Part shown: positions 1 through 8,995 of the stretch, in pieces | Layout: every line of letters begins with the position of its first letter | Numbering within the stretch: position 1 is the stretch's first letter | Source: Rhodococcus sp. OK519 | Lineage (GTDB): Bacteria; Actinomycetota; Actinomycetes; Mycobacteriales; Mycobacteriaceae | NCBI RefSeq assembly: GCF_003051005.1 | Contig: NZ_QAOW01000005.1 | Coordinates: 62,001 to 126,000, forward strand | Reading direction: 5' to 3' | Length of the DNA stretch: 64,000 bases | Translations under genes and position numbers: made by a program | The notes under the pieces: generated by a model | Seen by the model: the letters and a program-made list of their open reading frames with translations, nothing else | What the model was told of the DNA's origin: nothing | The model's database searches: none

Positions 1-304
1 GCCGCTGGTCGGTCTGAAGGATCTGGCTCAGATCGAATCCGGTGATGATCTGCTCGAGCAAGAACTTCTGTGCAATCGCGCCGATGACCGAGACGAAGGT
101 GAGGGGCGCGATGAGCGCGGGATGACCCAGATCGCGTGCTGCTTGCTCGTCGTAGTGTGCGGGATGGTCGTTCTGCACTGCGATCGCGTACTCCCGCACC
201 TTCTCCCTGCCGACCTCGTAGTAGTCGGGCATGCGGTAGCTGAAGCCGACCAATCGCTGGGCGCGAGTGGCGCGGTCTTCCGTTGGTTCCGCGGATCGGG
301 TCAC
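1..304 (-). CDS. HadA/HadC-like (3R)-hydroxyacyl-ACP dehydratase subunit, N-terminal part
   Basis: The first 101 codons of a MaoC/hot-dog type dehydratase run off the left edge. The translation contains RMPDYYEVGREKVREYA, AVQNDHPAHY and LIAPLTF, which match the N-terminal 'FAS1-like dehydratase' half of mycobacterial HadA and HadC, the FAS-II subunits that dehydrate 3-hydroxyacyl-ACP during mycolic acid elongation. The GTG at 304 is the most upstream in-frame start I can find; it gives about 20 extra residues before the conserved block, so an internal start is possible. The catalytic half (HadB-type) is not in this polypeptide family and would be a separate gene. It is divergent from the GIY-YIG gene. 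I cannot tell HadA from HadC on this fragment. Confidence 0.8.
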   Translation of the reverse strand, partial: MTRSAEPTEDRATRAQRLVGFSYRMPDYYEVGREKVREYAIAVQNDHPAHYDEQAARDLGHPALIAPLTFVSVIGAIAQKFLLEQIITGFDLSQILQTDQR

Positions 305-456
305 TCGTCGAGTGTGACTTACGATCGGCGCCGGCGGCCGAAATCGGACAGAGATCGCGCCGGTTACGACAAATCGTTTCCCGCGGGAAACATGCCGTCG
401 TCCAGTGGACAGCAAGGCATGCCGCACCGGGTGCGGTGATCGCCTAAAGTCGCGTC

Positions 457-1590
457 ATGGCTACCGTCTGGACCGTTCCCGATGACATCACCCGTGTGCT
501 GCTGGCGGCGCCGGGGATCCGCGACTTCCTCACGAACGACGAGGGGCGGGGAGCGGTCAGCGATCCCAAGGTGCGTCTGGCGGAGTTCGCCGCAGTGGTG
601 GGATCACTCGGAAAGAACGCGGGACGGACGTTCAGCTCGGTACGGGACGCCTCCGGTGTCCTGTTCGAGGGGCAGGCCGTCGGCGGGGTGATGATCTCCG
701 ACGCCCTGCGTCTGGCGGTGATGCGGGTGATCACTGCCGAACCGCGCGAGCGCAAGCCGGCGCCGAATCCGCTCCCGGCCCGGGTGGTCGAGAATCTCGG
801 CCTGTACGTCTATGCGCTGCGCGACCCGCGGGACAAATCGATCTTCTATGTGGGTGTCGGCCGCGGCAACAAGATCTACTCACACGACTGGGATGCGCTG
901 GGGGAGGCCGGCACCCTCGATGCAGAGTCGGTCGGCGAGCCGGATCGGGAGGAGGCGCGCAAGGCATGGATCCAGCGCATCCGCGACATCTACGCTGCCG
1001 GTCATTCCGTGGACCACGTCGTGCTGCGGCATCGGATCGAGGCAGCCCATGACGCGACGGCCGAGGCGCGCGAGGCCATTCATGTCGTCACCGATGCGCT
1101 CCGACTGCTCGAGCGAGGTTCCGGTCGTACCGTTCTGACCAACTTGGTGGGCGAGCCTGCCGACCTCGAACGGCGGGCGATGACGGTGGAGGAACTGGCG
1201 GTCCAGTACTCGGCTCTGCCTGCGCCGGACCTGCCGGTGCCGGGCGCGCTGGTGCGGGTTTCGGCGGCCGCTGATCAGTCGCTGTCTGCCGAGGAAGTGT
1301 ACGAAGCGGCCCGGTGTCCGTGGCCTGCGAGCGCGACCGCGCGGAATATCGCGGGCCTGCCGGTGATCGTGTTCGCCGACAACATTGTTCGTGCGGTTTA
1401 TCGAGTTGGTTCGTGGAGTCAGGTGGGGCCGAACGCCGATCAGCAGTTCCGGTTCACCGGTGAGCCGGATCCTGAACTCGAGGCCGCGTTCGTCGGCACC
1501 CGGGTTACGCCGGATCGGGCGGGGCTCAAGGCGTGGCCCGCGCACGGCTGGGTTCAGCGAATGACGACGGCGCGTCCTCACAAGCGCTGA
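457..1590 (+). CDS. GIY-YIG domain protein (LEM-3-like class), 377 aa
   Basis: The middle of the protein has LYVYALRDPRDKSIFYVGVG followed by GRGN and H, the pattern of the GIY-YIG nuclease fold of the LEM-3/COG3680 type: a YVY strand, a YVG strand, then Arg and His. This family cuts DNA with one metal ion. The N-terminal ~100 residues resemble a small helical domain and the C-terminal ~130 residues form a second domain (AVYRVGSWSQVG) of unknown role. The ATG at 457 lies about 15 bases after an AAAGTCG stretch with no strong SD. It stands alone, with the IdeR-box/viuB gene following on the same strand. A DNA-processing role is inferred from the fold only; the substrate is unknown. Confidence 0.7.
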   Translation: MATVWTVPDDITRVLLAAPGIRDFLTNDEGRGAVSDPKVRLAEFAAVVGSLGKNAGRTFSSVRDASGVLFEGQAVGGVMISDALRLAVMRVITAEPRERKPAPNPLPARVVENLGLYVYALRDPRDKSIFYVGVGRGNKIYSHDWDALGEAGTLDAESVGEPDREEARKAWIQRIRDIYAAGHSVDHVVLRHRIEAAHDATAEAREAIHVVTDALRLLERGSGRTVLTNLVGEPADLERRAMTVEELAVQYSALPAPDLPVPGALVRVSAAADQSLSAEEVYEAARCPWPASATARNIAGLPVIVFADNIVRAVYRVGSWSQVGPNADQQFRFTGEPDPELEAAFVGTRVTPDRAGLKAWPAHGWVQRMTTARPHKR

Positions 1591-1619
1591 CCCTCAGGAC
1601 TCCCGAAGACAGTCTATGG

Positions 1620-1638
1620 TTAGGTAACGCTAACTATG
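1620..1638. promoter_or_regulatory. candidate IdeR/DtxR iron box
   Basis: The 19-mer starting TTAGGTAACGCTAACTA matches 13 of 19 positions of the IdeR consensus TTAGGTTAGGCTAACCTAA. It is embedded in a wider inverted repeat, ATGGTTAG (1616-1623) and CTAACTAT (1630-1637), with 7 of 8 arm positions matching. It sits 30-48 bases before the start of the siderophore-interacting protein gene, which is where an iron-dependent repressor would block transcription. Confidence 0.6.
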
Positions 1639-1667
1639 GGCTGTCTTTGTTTTCGAGGAGTGTTGAA

Positions 1668-2447
1668 GTGGCACGAAATACGTCGACGTTGACAGTGGTA
1701 CGCACCGAGCGGGTTACGCCACACATGGTGCGAGTTGTGCTGGGTGATCCGGGGTTCGACTCCTTCGAGCCCTCCGTTCTCACCGACTCCTACGTCAAGA
1801 TCGAGTTCGAGTCGGGTGACGACACCGTGCTCCGGACGTACACGGTCCGATCCGTGGATCCCGTCGCTCGGGAGATCGCGGTCGACTTCGTCGTCCACGG
1901 AGACGAGGGGGTTGCCGGGCCGTGGGCCGCGACAGTGCAACCCGGTGCGACGGTGACCGTGCGCGGCCCCGGTGGGGCGTATGCGCCGCGGGCGGATGCC
2001 GACTGGCATCTCATCGCGGGCGACGAGTCCGCCCTTCCAGCGATCTCGACGGCCGTCGAGGCATTGGCGCCTGATGCGGTGGCAAAGGTGTTCATCGAGG
2101 TTGCGGGCGCGGACGACGAGATCGAGTTGCCGGCCGGCCCTGGAGTGGAGATCGCGTGGATCCACCGCGGCGCCACCGCCGATACGGCGGGCGACGACCT
2201 CAGCGGTGTGAATTCCCCGTTGGTGGCCGCGGTGCGGGCGGCGGAGTGGCTGCCGGGCGATGTCCACGTCTTCGTGCACGGCGAGGCCGAGGCCGTGATG
2301 CATGGCCTGCGCCCGTACATCCGCAAGGAGCGCGGAGTGCCCGCCGCGTCGGCCTCGATTTCCGGTTACTGGCGTCGCGGTCGCACCGAAGAAGGCTTCC
2401 GCGTGTGGAAATCGGAACTGGCGGCAGTCGAGGCAACTACGAACTGA
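1668..2447 (+). CDS. viuB: siderophore-interacting protein (ViuB-like FAD reductase), 259 aa
   Basis: This is an FAD-binding siderophore-interacting protein of the ViuB/SIP family, which reduces ferric siderophores in the cytosol to free iron. The N-terminal beta-barrel has the flavin-contact motif RTYTVR; the central NAD(P)-type domain carries LIAGDESALPA; the C-terminal family signature GYWRRGRTEEGFR is present. The start is the GTG at 1668 with SD GAGGAG at 1655-1660; an open frame extends further upstream but crosses the IdeR box and the promoter region, so I reject it. The gene lies next to xerC, as viuB (Rv2895c) does next to xerC in M. tuberculosis. The candidate iron box implies derepression under iron limitation. 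Its 3' end overlaps the convergent MFS gene by 11 bases. Confidence 0.88.
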   Translation: MARNTSTLTVVRTERVTPHMVRVVLGDPGFDSFEPSVLTDSYVKIEFESGDDTVLRTYTVRSVDPVAREIAVDFVVHGDEGVAGPWAATVQPGATVTVRGPGGAYAPRADADWHLIAGDESALPAISTAVEALAPDAVAKVFIEVAGADDEIELPAGPGVEIAWIHRGATADTAGDDLSGVNSPLVAAVRAAEWLPGDVHVFVHGEAEAVMHGLRPYIRKERGVPAASASISGYWRRGRTEEGFRVWKSELAAVEATTN

Positions 2448-3642
2448 TCGTCTCCGGGCCCGTGGTCTGCGGACTGCGGGCCAGGATCTTCAGCGCCGTC
2501 ATCGCGACCGTGCCCGAGGCGACGATCGCGATCGCCATCGGCAATGCGGTGCCGCCGATTCCCACCAGTGGAGATACGACAGCGGCGAGCCCGAATTGGC
2601 ACGCGCCCATCAGTGCCGATCCGGTGCCGGCCGCATCCGGAACCTGGCCCTGCGCCAGGGCTGTGGCGTTGCCCATGATGAAGCCGATGCTGGTGACCAC
2701 GCCGAACAGCGTGGGGAGAACCAGCCAGATGCGGGTGTCGCCGATTGTGGTGGCGAGCAGGAGGAGTACGCCCGAGGCGAGCAACAGGGCGACGCCGAAG
2801 GTCAGGAGTTGTCGAGCCTGGTACGTCCCGATGAGCTTGGTGTTGACGATGCTGCCCGCGACGATCCCGGCCGAATTGACCGCGAACACGATCGAGAACT
2901 GGCCGGGGGACAGACCCATCACTTCCTGGACGACGAACGACGACGCCGAGATGTACGAGAACAACGCCCCGAACCCGAACGCGAACGTCAACGCGTAGCC
3001 AACGTAGACGCGGTTGCCCACGACGTACTTCACGTTCCGGGCGAGTGCCGTCAGCCCCCCGCCGTGGCGGCGCTCCTTCGGCAGCGTCTCCGGCACGAGG
3101 AACAGCACACCCAGAAGCATCACGATAGAGGCTCCGGCGAGGACCCAGAAGATGCCGCGCCACCCGATCGGGCCCAGCAGGGCCCCGCCCATCAGGGGCG
3201 CGACGACGGGGGCGACCCCGCCGATGATCATCATGATGCTGAACAGCCTGGCCGCCACGTCACCCTTCGCGCGGTCCGCGATCACCGCACGCGCCAACAC
3301 GATTCCCGCACCGCCACTGAAACCCTGCAGCAGGCGGGCGGCGATGAGGATTTCGATGGTGGGGGCGATCGCGCACAGCACACCGCTGATCGCACACAGC
3401 ACCGTGCCGAGGATCAGCAGCTTGCGCCGACCGAGGCCGTCGGACAGCGGTCCGATGATCAGCTGACCCACGCCGAGACCCGCCATGAAGGTGGCGAGCG
3501 TGAGCTGCACACTCGTGTCGGACGTGCCGAGGCTGCCGGTCATCGATGGCAGCGCCGGCAGATACATGTCGGTGGCGAGGGGAGCGATTGCCGAGAGAAG
3601 GGCCAGAACGCACAGCATGGGGAGGGGAATCGCTCGTTTCAC
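2437..3642 (-). CDS. Bcr/CflA-family MFS drug efflux transporter, 401 aa
   Basis: This is a 12-TM major facilitator of the DHA1 Bcr/CflA type, a proton antiporter that exports drugs or metabolites. Recognisable features are the first helix with [12 protein letters not shown], typical of Bcr/CflA, the loop 2-3 motif [13 protein letters not shown], and the motif-C region [15 protein letters not shown]. The length is usual for the family. The ATG at 3642 begins a short positively charged N-terminus before helix 1. It is convergent with viuB and divergent from xerC, so it is transcribed alone. The substrate cannot be read from the sequence. Confidence 0.85.
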   Translation of the reverse strand: MKRAIPLPMLCVLALLSAIAPLATDMYLPALPSMTGSLGTSDTSVQLTLATFMAGLGVGQLIIGPLSDGLGRRKLLILGTVLCAISGVLCAIAPTIEILIAARLLQGFSGGAGIVLARAVIADRAKGDVAARLFSIMMIIGGVAPVVAPLMGGALLGPIGWRGIFWVLAGASIVMLLGVLFLVPETLPKERRHGGGLTALARNVKYVVGNRVYVGYALTFAFGFGALFSYISASSFVVQEVMGLSPGQFSIVFAVNSAGIVAGSIVNTKLIGTYQARQLLTFGVALLLASGVLLLLATTIGDTRIWLVLPTLFGVVTSIGFIMGNATALAQGQVPDAAGTGSALMGACQFGLAAVVSPLVGIGGTALPMAIAIVASGTVAMTALKILARSPQTTGPETISS

Positions 3643-3703
3643 GCGAGAACCCTACCGGCGTGCGCACTTGCGAATTCGGTCGGTCGCGGCGACCGTGGAC
3701 GGC

Positions 3704-4645
3704 ATGGAATCCCGGTCGCCGCGCACCCCACTGCCCCCGATGCTGCAGGTGCACCTCGACGACTACGACGAGTTCCTGCGCCTCGAGAGGGGGCGGTCGG
3801 AGCACACGGTGCGCGCGTATCGGGCGGACGTCGCCAGTCTCCTCGGCCACCTTGCGGCAGGCCGGGCGAATGCGGTTCTGGCAGATCTCGATCTGAGGGT
3901 GCTGCGGGCCTGGCTCGCGGGCCAGGCCGCGTCGGGCACCGCTCGGACGACGCTCGCGCGACGGACGTCGTCGGCGAAGGGGTTCACGGCGTGGGCCGAG
4001 CGCACCGGACGGATGCCGGTCGACCCGAGTGTTCGCCTCGTGGCCCCGAAGGCGCACCGGACACTGCCGCCGGTGTTGCGGCAGGAGCAGGCCGCCGAGG
4101 CGATGGTGGCCGCCGAATCCGGTGCCGCCCAGCAGGATCCCGTGGCTCTGCGCGACCGGCTGATCGTCGAGTTGCTGTACTCGACCGGTATTCGCGTCGG
4201 GGAGCTGTGCGGACTGGACGTCGGCGACATCGACCACGATCGGCGTGTGCTGCGGGTGCTGGGCAAGGGTGACAAGGAGCGGGTGGTTCCGTTCGGCAGG
4301 CCCGCCGAGGAAGCGATCGGTGTGTGGCTACGTGCCGGGCGACCGCATCTGGAAAGCGAACGTTCGGGTGAGGCGCTGCTACTCGGACGTCGGGGCGGAC
4401 GGCTCGACCAGCGACAGGCGCGCGAGGTGGTGCACGATGTAGTGCAGGCGGTTCCCGGCGCTCCGGATCTGGCCCCGCACGGTTTACGGCACTCGGCTGC
4501 CACCCACCTCCTCGAAGGAGGCGCGGACCTGCGTGTGGTCCAGGAGTTGCTCGGTCATTCGAGCCTCGCCACGACCCAGCTCTACACGCACGTTTCCGTG
4601 GCGCGACTGCGAGCGGTGCACGACCAAGCTCACCCGCGGGCCTGA
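3704..4645 (+). CDS. xerC: tyrosine recombinase XerC, 313 aa
   Basis: This is a site-specific tyrosine recombinase that resolves chromosome dimers at dif with XerD. The N-terminal SAM-like core-binding domain (about 1-100) is followed by the catalytic domain with the full set of residues: Arg164 in STGIRVGEL, Lys in the [10 protein letters not shown] hairpin, His259 and Arg262 in HGLRH, His285 in LGHSS and the nucleophile Tyr294 in QLYTHV. The ATG at 3704 is chosen because it leaves a normal XerC length; the frame is open upstream but without similarity. A XerC rather than phage-integrase identity is supported by the viuB-xerC-M23-rpsB neighbourhood and the absence of phage genes. The 3' end overlaps the convergent M23 gene by 16 bases. 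Confidence 0.92.
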   Translation: MESRSPRTPLPPMLQVHLDDYDEFLRLERGRSEHTVRAYRADVASLLGHLAAGRANAVLADLDLRVLRAWLAGQAASGTARTTLARRTSSAKGFTAWAERTGRMPVDPSVRLVAPKAHRTLPPVLRQEQAAEAMVAAESGAAQQDPVALRDRLIVELLYSTGIRVGELCGLDVGDIDHDRRVLRVLGKGDKERVVPFGRPAEEAIGVWLRAGRPHLESERSGEALLLGRRGGRLDQRQAREVVHDVVQAVPGAPDLAPHGLRHSAATHLLEGGADLRVVQELLGHSSLATTQLYTHVSVARLRAVHDQAHPRA

Positions 4646-5208
4646 CCGGCGTCTCCGGTCGGTAGCAGCCGTATGGGCACGGCTCGCACCAACGGCAGTG
4701 GGTCGAGATATTCGCGATCGCGTCGCAGCCCCCAGTGCAGGCACGCCGCCGCGGCGCACTCGGGGTGCCCCGACACGACGGTGCCGAGGACGGTTCCGCG
4801 CTCCACGCGTCGGCCCGCAGTGACCGCTGCGTCGACGGGTTCGTAGGTGGTGCGCAGCCCATCGGCATGGTCGACCGAGACGACGGGCTTGCCCGCGACC
4901 GTGCCGGCGAACACGACGATGCCCGCTCCCGCAGCGAGCACGGGCTGGCCCGGTGCCGCCGCGAGGTCGACGCCGCGGTGCCCGGCCAGCCAGTTGCGTT
5001 CCGGCCTGTCGAACGGCCGTGCGATCTGCGGACGGGGGCGTAACGGCCAGTCGAATTGCGGGCGACCCTGGTCGGGCACCGCAGCTGTCGCCGGTGCGGC
5101 GGCTGGTGCGGCGGTCGGTGCGGCTGTCGACGGGGGCGATGTGGCCGGGCTCAGCATCAGTGCGAGCGTGACGCCGACCAAGGCGCGTCCGGCTCTCGTG
5201 TTGTTCAT
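4630..5208 (-). CDS. secreted M23 (LytM-like) metallopeptidase, 192 aa, altered active site
   Basis: An N-terminal signal sequence ([19 protein letters not shown], then an Ala/Pro/Thr-rich stretch) leads into a LytM/M23 domain (about 53-172) that in active members cuts peptidoglycan cross-bridges. The first zinc motif is intact (His77-x3-Asp81, HRGVD). The second motif, normally His-x-His, reads Cys156-Leu-His158 (CLHWGLRR), so the zinc ligand His158 is kept but the catalytic His is replaced by Cys. I recall similar CLHWG motifs in other actinobacterial homologues, so this may be a family trait and not decay. The start could also be the ATG at 5280, which would add 24 residues before the signal sequence. 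It corresponds in position to Rv2891. Confidence 0.8.
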   Translation of the reverse strand: MNNTRAGRALVGVTLALMLSPATSPPSTAAPTAAPAAAPATAAVPDQGRPQFDWPLRPRPQIARPFDRPERNWLAGHRGVDLAAAPGQPVLAAGAGIVVFAGTVAGKPVVSVDHADGLRTTYEPVDAAVTAGRRVERGTVLGTVVSGHPECAAAACLHWGLRRDREYLDPLPLVRAVPIRLLPTGDAGQARG

Positions 5209-5478
5209 GAGACGAGCCAAGCTCACGCGACGGCGGTTGGGGCGGTCGCGGACCGGATTGTGGATGGACGAATCGTTCATCCACAGATTTCGGGGTTCGA
5301 CGGGTGCGCTGACCTGCGGCGGGTGGCCCTGGACGAGCGGGTTAGGTCTCGCAGGGGCGACGCCGTACACTTGTCGAGCGGTCTGTGCTCGCACAGTCCG
5401 ACTTCGCGCGCCCGCGCACATATCCGGCTGTCGGCTGGTCCAGCATTCGTGCAGGTCCGACATCGGGCGGGCGCCAGG

Positions 5479-5499
5479 GCAGGGATCACCGATCCCTGC
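5479..5499 (+). promoter_or_regulatory. hairpin in the rpsB 5' leader
   Basis: The arms GCAGGGATC and GATCCCTGC form a perfect 9-bp stem with an ACC loop, 35 bases before the rpsB start. The stretch 5209-5533 between the divergent M23 gene and rpsB otherwise holds only the promoter region of both genes, and I see no further ORF there. A leader hairpin here could serve autoregulation by S2, but that is inference. Confidence 0.5.
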
Positions 5500-5533
5500 G
5501 ACAACCGGCACTTGAAAGAAGAGGTACACAGCC

Positions 5534-6430
5534 ATGGCTGTTGTGACCATGAGGCAGCTGCTCGACAGCGGCGCACACTTCGGGCACCAGACCCGCCGTT
5601 GGAACCCGAAGATGAAGCGATTCATCTTCACCGACCGCAACGGCATCTACATCATCGACTTGCAGCAGACGCTGACGTACATCGACAAGGCGTACGAATT
5701 CGTCAAGCAGACCGTTGCCCACGGTGGCACGATCCTGTTCGTCGGTACCAAGAAGCAGGCGCAGGAGTCTGTCGCGGGTGAGGCCACTCGCGTCGGAATG
5801 CCCTACGTCAACCAGCGTTGGCTCGGCGGCATGCTCACCAACTTCTCGACCGTCCACAAGCGCCTGCAGCGCCTGAAGGAGCTCGAGGCGATGGAGCAGA
5901 CCGGTGGCTTCGAGGGTCGCACCAAGAAGGAAATCCTCATGCTTACGCGTGAGATGACCAAGCTCGACCGCACCCTCGGCGGCATCCGCGACATGGCCAA
6001 GGTTCCGTCGGCCATCTGGGTCGTCGACACCAACAAGGAGCACATCGCCGTCGGCGAGGCGCGCAAGCTGAACATCCCGGTCATCGCGATCCTGGACACC
6101 AACTGCGACCCCGACCTCGTCGACTACCCGATCCCGGGTAACGACGATGCGATCCGTAGCGCGGCGCTGCTGACCAAGGTCGTGGCCTCCGCTGTCGCCG
6201 AGGGCCTGCAGGCCCGCGCCGGTGCCAGCGCTGACAAGGACGCGAAGCCGGAAGCAGGCACGGGCGAGCCGCTCGCGGAGTGGGAGCAGGAGCTCCTGTC
6301 GCAGGCAGCTCCGGCCGCCGACGTCATCACCGAGGGTGGCCCCGAGTCTCCCCGTGAGGCTGTCGCCGAGGCCGACTCCAAGCTCGCCGAGGCTCCCGCG
6401 GACATCGCGGACGCCGAGCAGCAGGCCTAG
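5534..6430 (+). CDS. rpsB: 30S ribosomal protein S2, 298 aa
   Basis: The N-terminal [21 protein letters not shown] and the following [12 protein letters not shown] and FVGTKKQAQ blocks are diagnostic of ribosomal protein S2, which binds the 30S head near the platform together with S1. The first ~230 residues align along the whole bacterial protein; the last ~65 residues are an Ala/Glu-rich acidic tail typical of actinobacterial S2 and probably disordered. The ATG at 5534 has SD-like AAGAGG at 5519-5524. It heads the rpsB-tsf unit and is followed by a strong hairpin. Confidence 0.98.
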   Translation: MAVVTMRQLLDSGAHFGHQTRRWNPKMKRFIFTDRNGIYIIDLQQTLTYIDKAYEFVKQTVAHGGTILFVGTKKQAQESVAGEATRVGMPYVNQRWLGGMLTNFSTVHKRLQRLKELEAMEQTGGFEGRTKKEILMLTREMTKLDRTLGGIRDMAKVPSAIWVVDTNKEHIAVGEARKLNIPVIAILDTNCDPDLVDYPIPGNDDAIRSAALLTKVVASAVAEGLQARAGASADKDAKPEAGTGEPLAEWEQELLSQAAPAADVITEGGPESPREAVAEADSKLAEAPADIADAEQQA

Positions 6431-6436
6431 TTGATT

Positions 6437-6467
6437 CGGCCCCGACCAGAGAACCTGGTCGGGGCCG
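6437..6467 (+). terminator. intrinsic terminator or attenuator between rpsB and tsf
   Basis: CGGCCCCGACCAG and CTGGTCGGGGCCG form a perfect 13-bp GC-rich stem around an AGAAC loop, followed by TTT. It sits 7 bases after the rpsB stop and 72 bases before tsf. It probably sets the rpsB:tsf mRNA ratio by partial termination. Confidence 0.8.
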
Positions 6468-6538
6468 TTTCACGCCGCTGCTTTTGCCTGGCACCGCTCG
6501 AGTCAGGCATCCGTAACTCATCCGAGGAGGATCGCCCC

Positions 6539-7363
6539 ATGGCGAACTACACCGCCGCCGACGTCAAGCGGCTCCGTGAGCTCACCGGCTCCGGCATGAT
6601 GGACTGCAAGAACGCGCTCACCGAGACCGACGGCGACTTCGACAAGGCTGTCGAGCTGCTTCGCATCAAGGGTGCCAAGGACGTGGGCAAGCGCGCCGAG
6701 CGCACCACGGCCGAGGGCCTGGTTGCGGCCAAGGACGGCGTCATGGTCGAGATCAACGCCGAGACCGACTTCGTCGCGAAGAACGCGGAGTTCCAGGAGC
6801 TGGCCGACAAGGTCGTCGCTGCTGCCGCCGCCGCAAAGCCGGCCGACCTCGAGGCTCTCAAGGCTGTCGACGTCGACGGCAAGACTGTCGACGCCCTGGT
6901 CCAGGAGCTCTCCGCCAAGATCGGCGAGAAGCTCGAGCTGCGTCGTGTCGTCTCCTTCGACGGCCCGGTCGCGACTTACCTGCACAAGCGCGCCTCCGAT
7001 CTGCCCCCGGGCGTCGGCGTGCTCGTCGAGTACACCGGTGAGGGCGAGGCTGCGGCCGATGCAGCTCGCGCCGCCGCGATGCAGGTCGCTGCGCTCAAGG
7101 CCAAGTACGTCACTCGCGACGAGGTCCCCGCGGACATCGTCGAGGCCGAGCGTCGTATCGCCGAGCAGACGGCCAAGGAGGAGGGCAAGCCCGAGGCTGC
7201 GCTCCCGAAGATCGTCGAGGGTCGCGTCAACGGCTACTACAAGGACGTCGTCCTGACCGAGCAGTCCTCGGTCACCGACTCCAAGAAGACCGTCAAGGCC
7301 ATCCTGGACGAGGCCGGCGTCACGATCACCCGCTTCGCGCGGTTCGAGGTCGGCGCCAGCTAG
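6539..7363 (+). CDS. tsf: translation elongation factor Ts, 274 aa
   Basis: EF-Ts recycles EF-Tu by exchanging GDP for GTP. The UBA-like N-terminus ([20 protein letters not shown]) and the core motif [11 protein letters not shown], which contacts EF-Tu, are both present. The ATG at 6539 has a strong SD, GAGGAGG at 6524-6530; an upstream ATG in frame at 6431 lies inside the terminator region and is rejected. It is the normal partner of rpsB. Confidence 0.98.
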   Translation: MANYTAADVKRLRELTGSGMMDCKNALTETDGDFDKAVELLRIKGAKDVGKRAERTTAEGLVAAKDGVMVEINAETDFVAKNAEFQELADKVVAAAAAAKPADLEALKAVDVDGKTVDALVQELSAKIGEKLELRRVVSFDGPVATYLHKRASDLPPGVGVLVEYTGEGEAAADAARAAAMQVAALKAKYVTRDEVPADIVEAERRIAEQTAKEEGKPEAALPKIVEGRVNGYYKDVVLTEQSSVTDSKKTVKAILDEAGVTITRFARFEVGAS

Positions 7364-7372
7364 TCGCACTTC

Positions 7373-7467
7373 CACACATCGGCCCCGCCGGTCGAGTGGT
7401 CGTGGTCGTCGGTTCCCACGGGGACCGGTGATCGCGACCCACTCGATCCGTGCGGGGCCGACGTGTG
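7373..7467. repeat. 95-nt long imperfect hairpin between tsf and pyrH
   Basis: The outer arms 7373-7388 and 7452-7467 (CACACATCGGCCCCGC and its partner) match at 15 of 16 positions, with the exception able to form a G-U pair. Inside them, TCGAGTGG (7391-7398) pairs with CCACTCGA, and an apical CGGTTCCC/GGGGACCG completes an almost continuous stem. There is no T-tract after it. It starts 10 bases after the tsf stop and may be the operon terminator, a processing signal or a palindromic repeat element. Confidence 0.75.
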
Positions 7468-7639
7468 CAACGGGTGGGGTCAACTGGGGCGATTCGCGGT
7501 CGATGAGGCAGGATGAGAGAGTCCGCGACGTCGGACGGCTCGTGAGGCTCGGCCCGACGACATCGCGCCCCGCCCAGCGGGAAACCGCAGTATTTCGTAG
7601 TACTCATAGACGCATGACCTGCAGAACCGAGGGAGAATT

Positions 7640-8368
7640 ATGACCGCACCAGCCGACGAACGTCCTGGATTCCGACGTGTGCTTCTCAAGCTCGGCGGCG
7701 AAATGTTCGGCGGCGGCGGGGTGGGGCTCGATCCTGACGTGGTGACGACCGTTGCCGCGCAGATCGCCGAGGTCGTCCGCTCGGGCGTGCAGGTAGCGGT
7801 GGTGATCGGCGGCGGCAACTTCTTCCGCGGTGCCGAGCTGCAGCAGCGCGGCCTCGACCGGGCCCGCTCGGACTACATGGGCATGCTCGGAACGGTCATG
7901 AACTGCCTTGCACTGCAGGACTTCCTGGAGAAGCAGGGTGTGGACACCCGCGTGCAGACTGCCATCACGATGGGTCAGGTCGCCGAGCCGTACCTGCCGC
8001 TGCGGGCCAGCCGCCACCTGGAGAAGGGGCGCGTCGTGATCTTCGGCGCCGGCATGGGTATGCCGTATTTCTCGACCGACACCACGGCTGCGCAGCGCGC
8101 CCTCGAGATCGGCGCCGAGGTGGTCCTGATGGCCAAGTCCGTCGACGGCGTCTATTCGGCCGATCCGCGCCTGGATCCCGACGCCACGATGTACTCCGAG
8201 ATCACCCATCGTGAGGTGATCGAAAAGGGCCTGAAGGTCGCGGATGCGACAGCGTTCAGCCTGTGCATGGACAATCAGATGCCGATCATGGTGTTCAACC
8301 TCCTCACGCAGGGCAACATCGCTCGTGCGGTGTCCGGTGAGAAGATCGGAACACTGGTCAAGTCATGA
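7640..8368 (+). CDS. pyrH: UMP kinase, 242 aa
   Basis: PyrH phosphorylates UMP to UDP in pyrimidine nucleotide synthesis and is allosterically regulated by GTP and UTP. The amino-acid-kinase fold is shown by the N-terminal VLLKLGGE, the glycine-rich [22 protein letters not shown] and the substrate-binding [11 protein letters not shown] stretch. Length and start are standard, with SD GAGGGAG at 7629-7635. It begins the pyrH-frr-cdsA run that follows tsf in most actinobacteria. Confidence 0.97.
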   Translation: MTAPADERPGFRRVLLKLGGEMFGGGGVGLDPDVVTTVAAQIAEVVRSGVQVAVVIGGGNFFRGAELQQRGLDRARSDYMGMLGTVMNCLALQDFLEKQGVDTRVQTAITMGQVAEPYLPLRASRHLEKGRVVIFGAGMGMPYFSTDTTAAQRALEIGAEVVLMAKSVDGVYSADPRLDPDATMYSEITHREVIEKGLKVADATAFSLCMDNQMPIMVFNLLTQGNIARAVSGEKIGTLVKS

Positions 8369-8435
8369 CGACGCGCAATGTGATCATGGATCGCAACGCA
8401 CGTGACCGCGATGGATACGAGACGGAGGAACAGCC

Positions 8436-8993
8436 GTGATTGATGAAGCTCTCTTCGAGGCCGAGGAGAAGATGGAAAAGGCCATCACGGTTGCGAAGGA
8501 CGACCTCGGGTCCATCCGGACCGGTCGCGCCAACCCGGGCATGTTCAACCGCATCGTCGTCGAGTACTACGGCTCGATGACGCCCATCACGCAGCTGGCG
8601 GGCATCAACGTGCCCGAGGCGCGGATGGTCATCATCAAGCCCTACGAGGCTTCGCAGCTCGGACCGATCGAGAACGCGATCCGCAACTCCGACCTGGGTC
8701 TCAATCCCAGCAACGACGGCAGCATCATCCGCATCTCGATCCCGCAGCTCACCGAGGAGCGCCGCCGCGAGTTCGTGAAGCAGGCCAAGGGCAAGGGCGA
8801 GGACGCCAAGGTCTCGATCCGCAACGTCCGACGCAAGACGATGGACGAACTGTCGCGCATCCAGAAGGACGGCGAGGCCGGCGAGGACGAGGTCGGGCGC
8901 GCCGAGAAGGAACTCGACAAGACCACCGCGCGCTACGTCAGCCAGATCGACGAGCTGGTGAAGCACAAGGAAGCCGAATTGATGGAGGTTTAG
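8436..8993 (+). CDS. frr: ribosome recycling factor, 185 aa
   Basis: RRF releases the 70S post-termination complex with EF-G. The coiled-coil domain and hinge motifs are clear: [17 protein letters not shown] near the N-terminus, [15 protein letters not shown] and [14 protein letters not shown] in the C-terminal helix region. The start is the GTG at 8436 with SD GGAGGAA at 8424-8430. It precedes cdsA by 2 bases, so the two are co-transcribed. Confidence 0.97.
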   Translation: MIDEALFEAEEKMEKAITVAKDDLGSIRTGRANPGMFNRIVVEYYGSMTPITQLAGINVPEARMVIIKPYEASQLGPIENAIRNSDLGLNPSNDGSIIRISIPQLTEERRREFVKQAKGKGEDAKVSIRNVRRKTMDELSRIQKDGEAGEDEVGRAEKELDKTTARYVSQIDELVKHKEAELMEV

Positions 8994-8995
8994 CG

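Noticed and set aside
2302-4272. A 656-codon open frame opposite the MFS and xerC genes
   Set aside because: It is the high-GC shadow of two genes with clear family motifs; its own translation is Arg/Gln/Asp-rich without any domain.
5208-5280. ATG at 5280 as start of the M23 peptidase
   Set aside because: It would place 24 extra charged residues before the signal sequence; kept only as an alternative.
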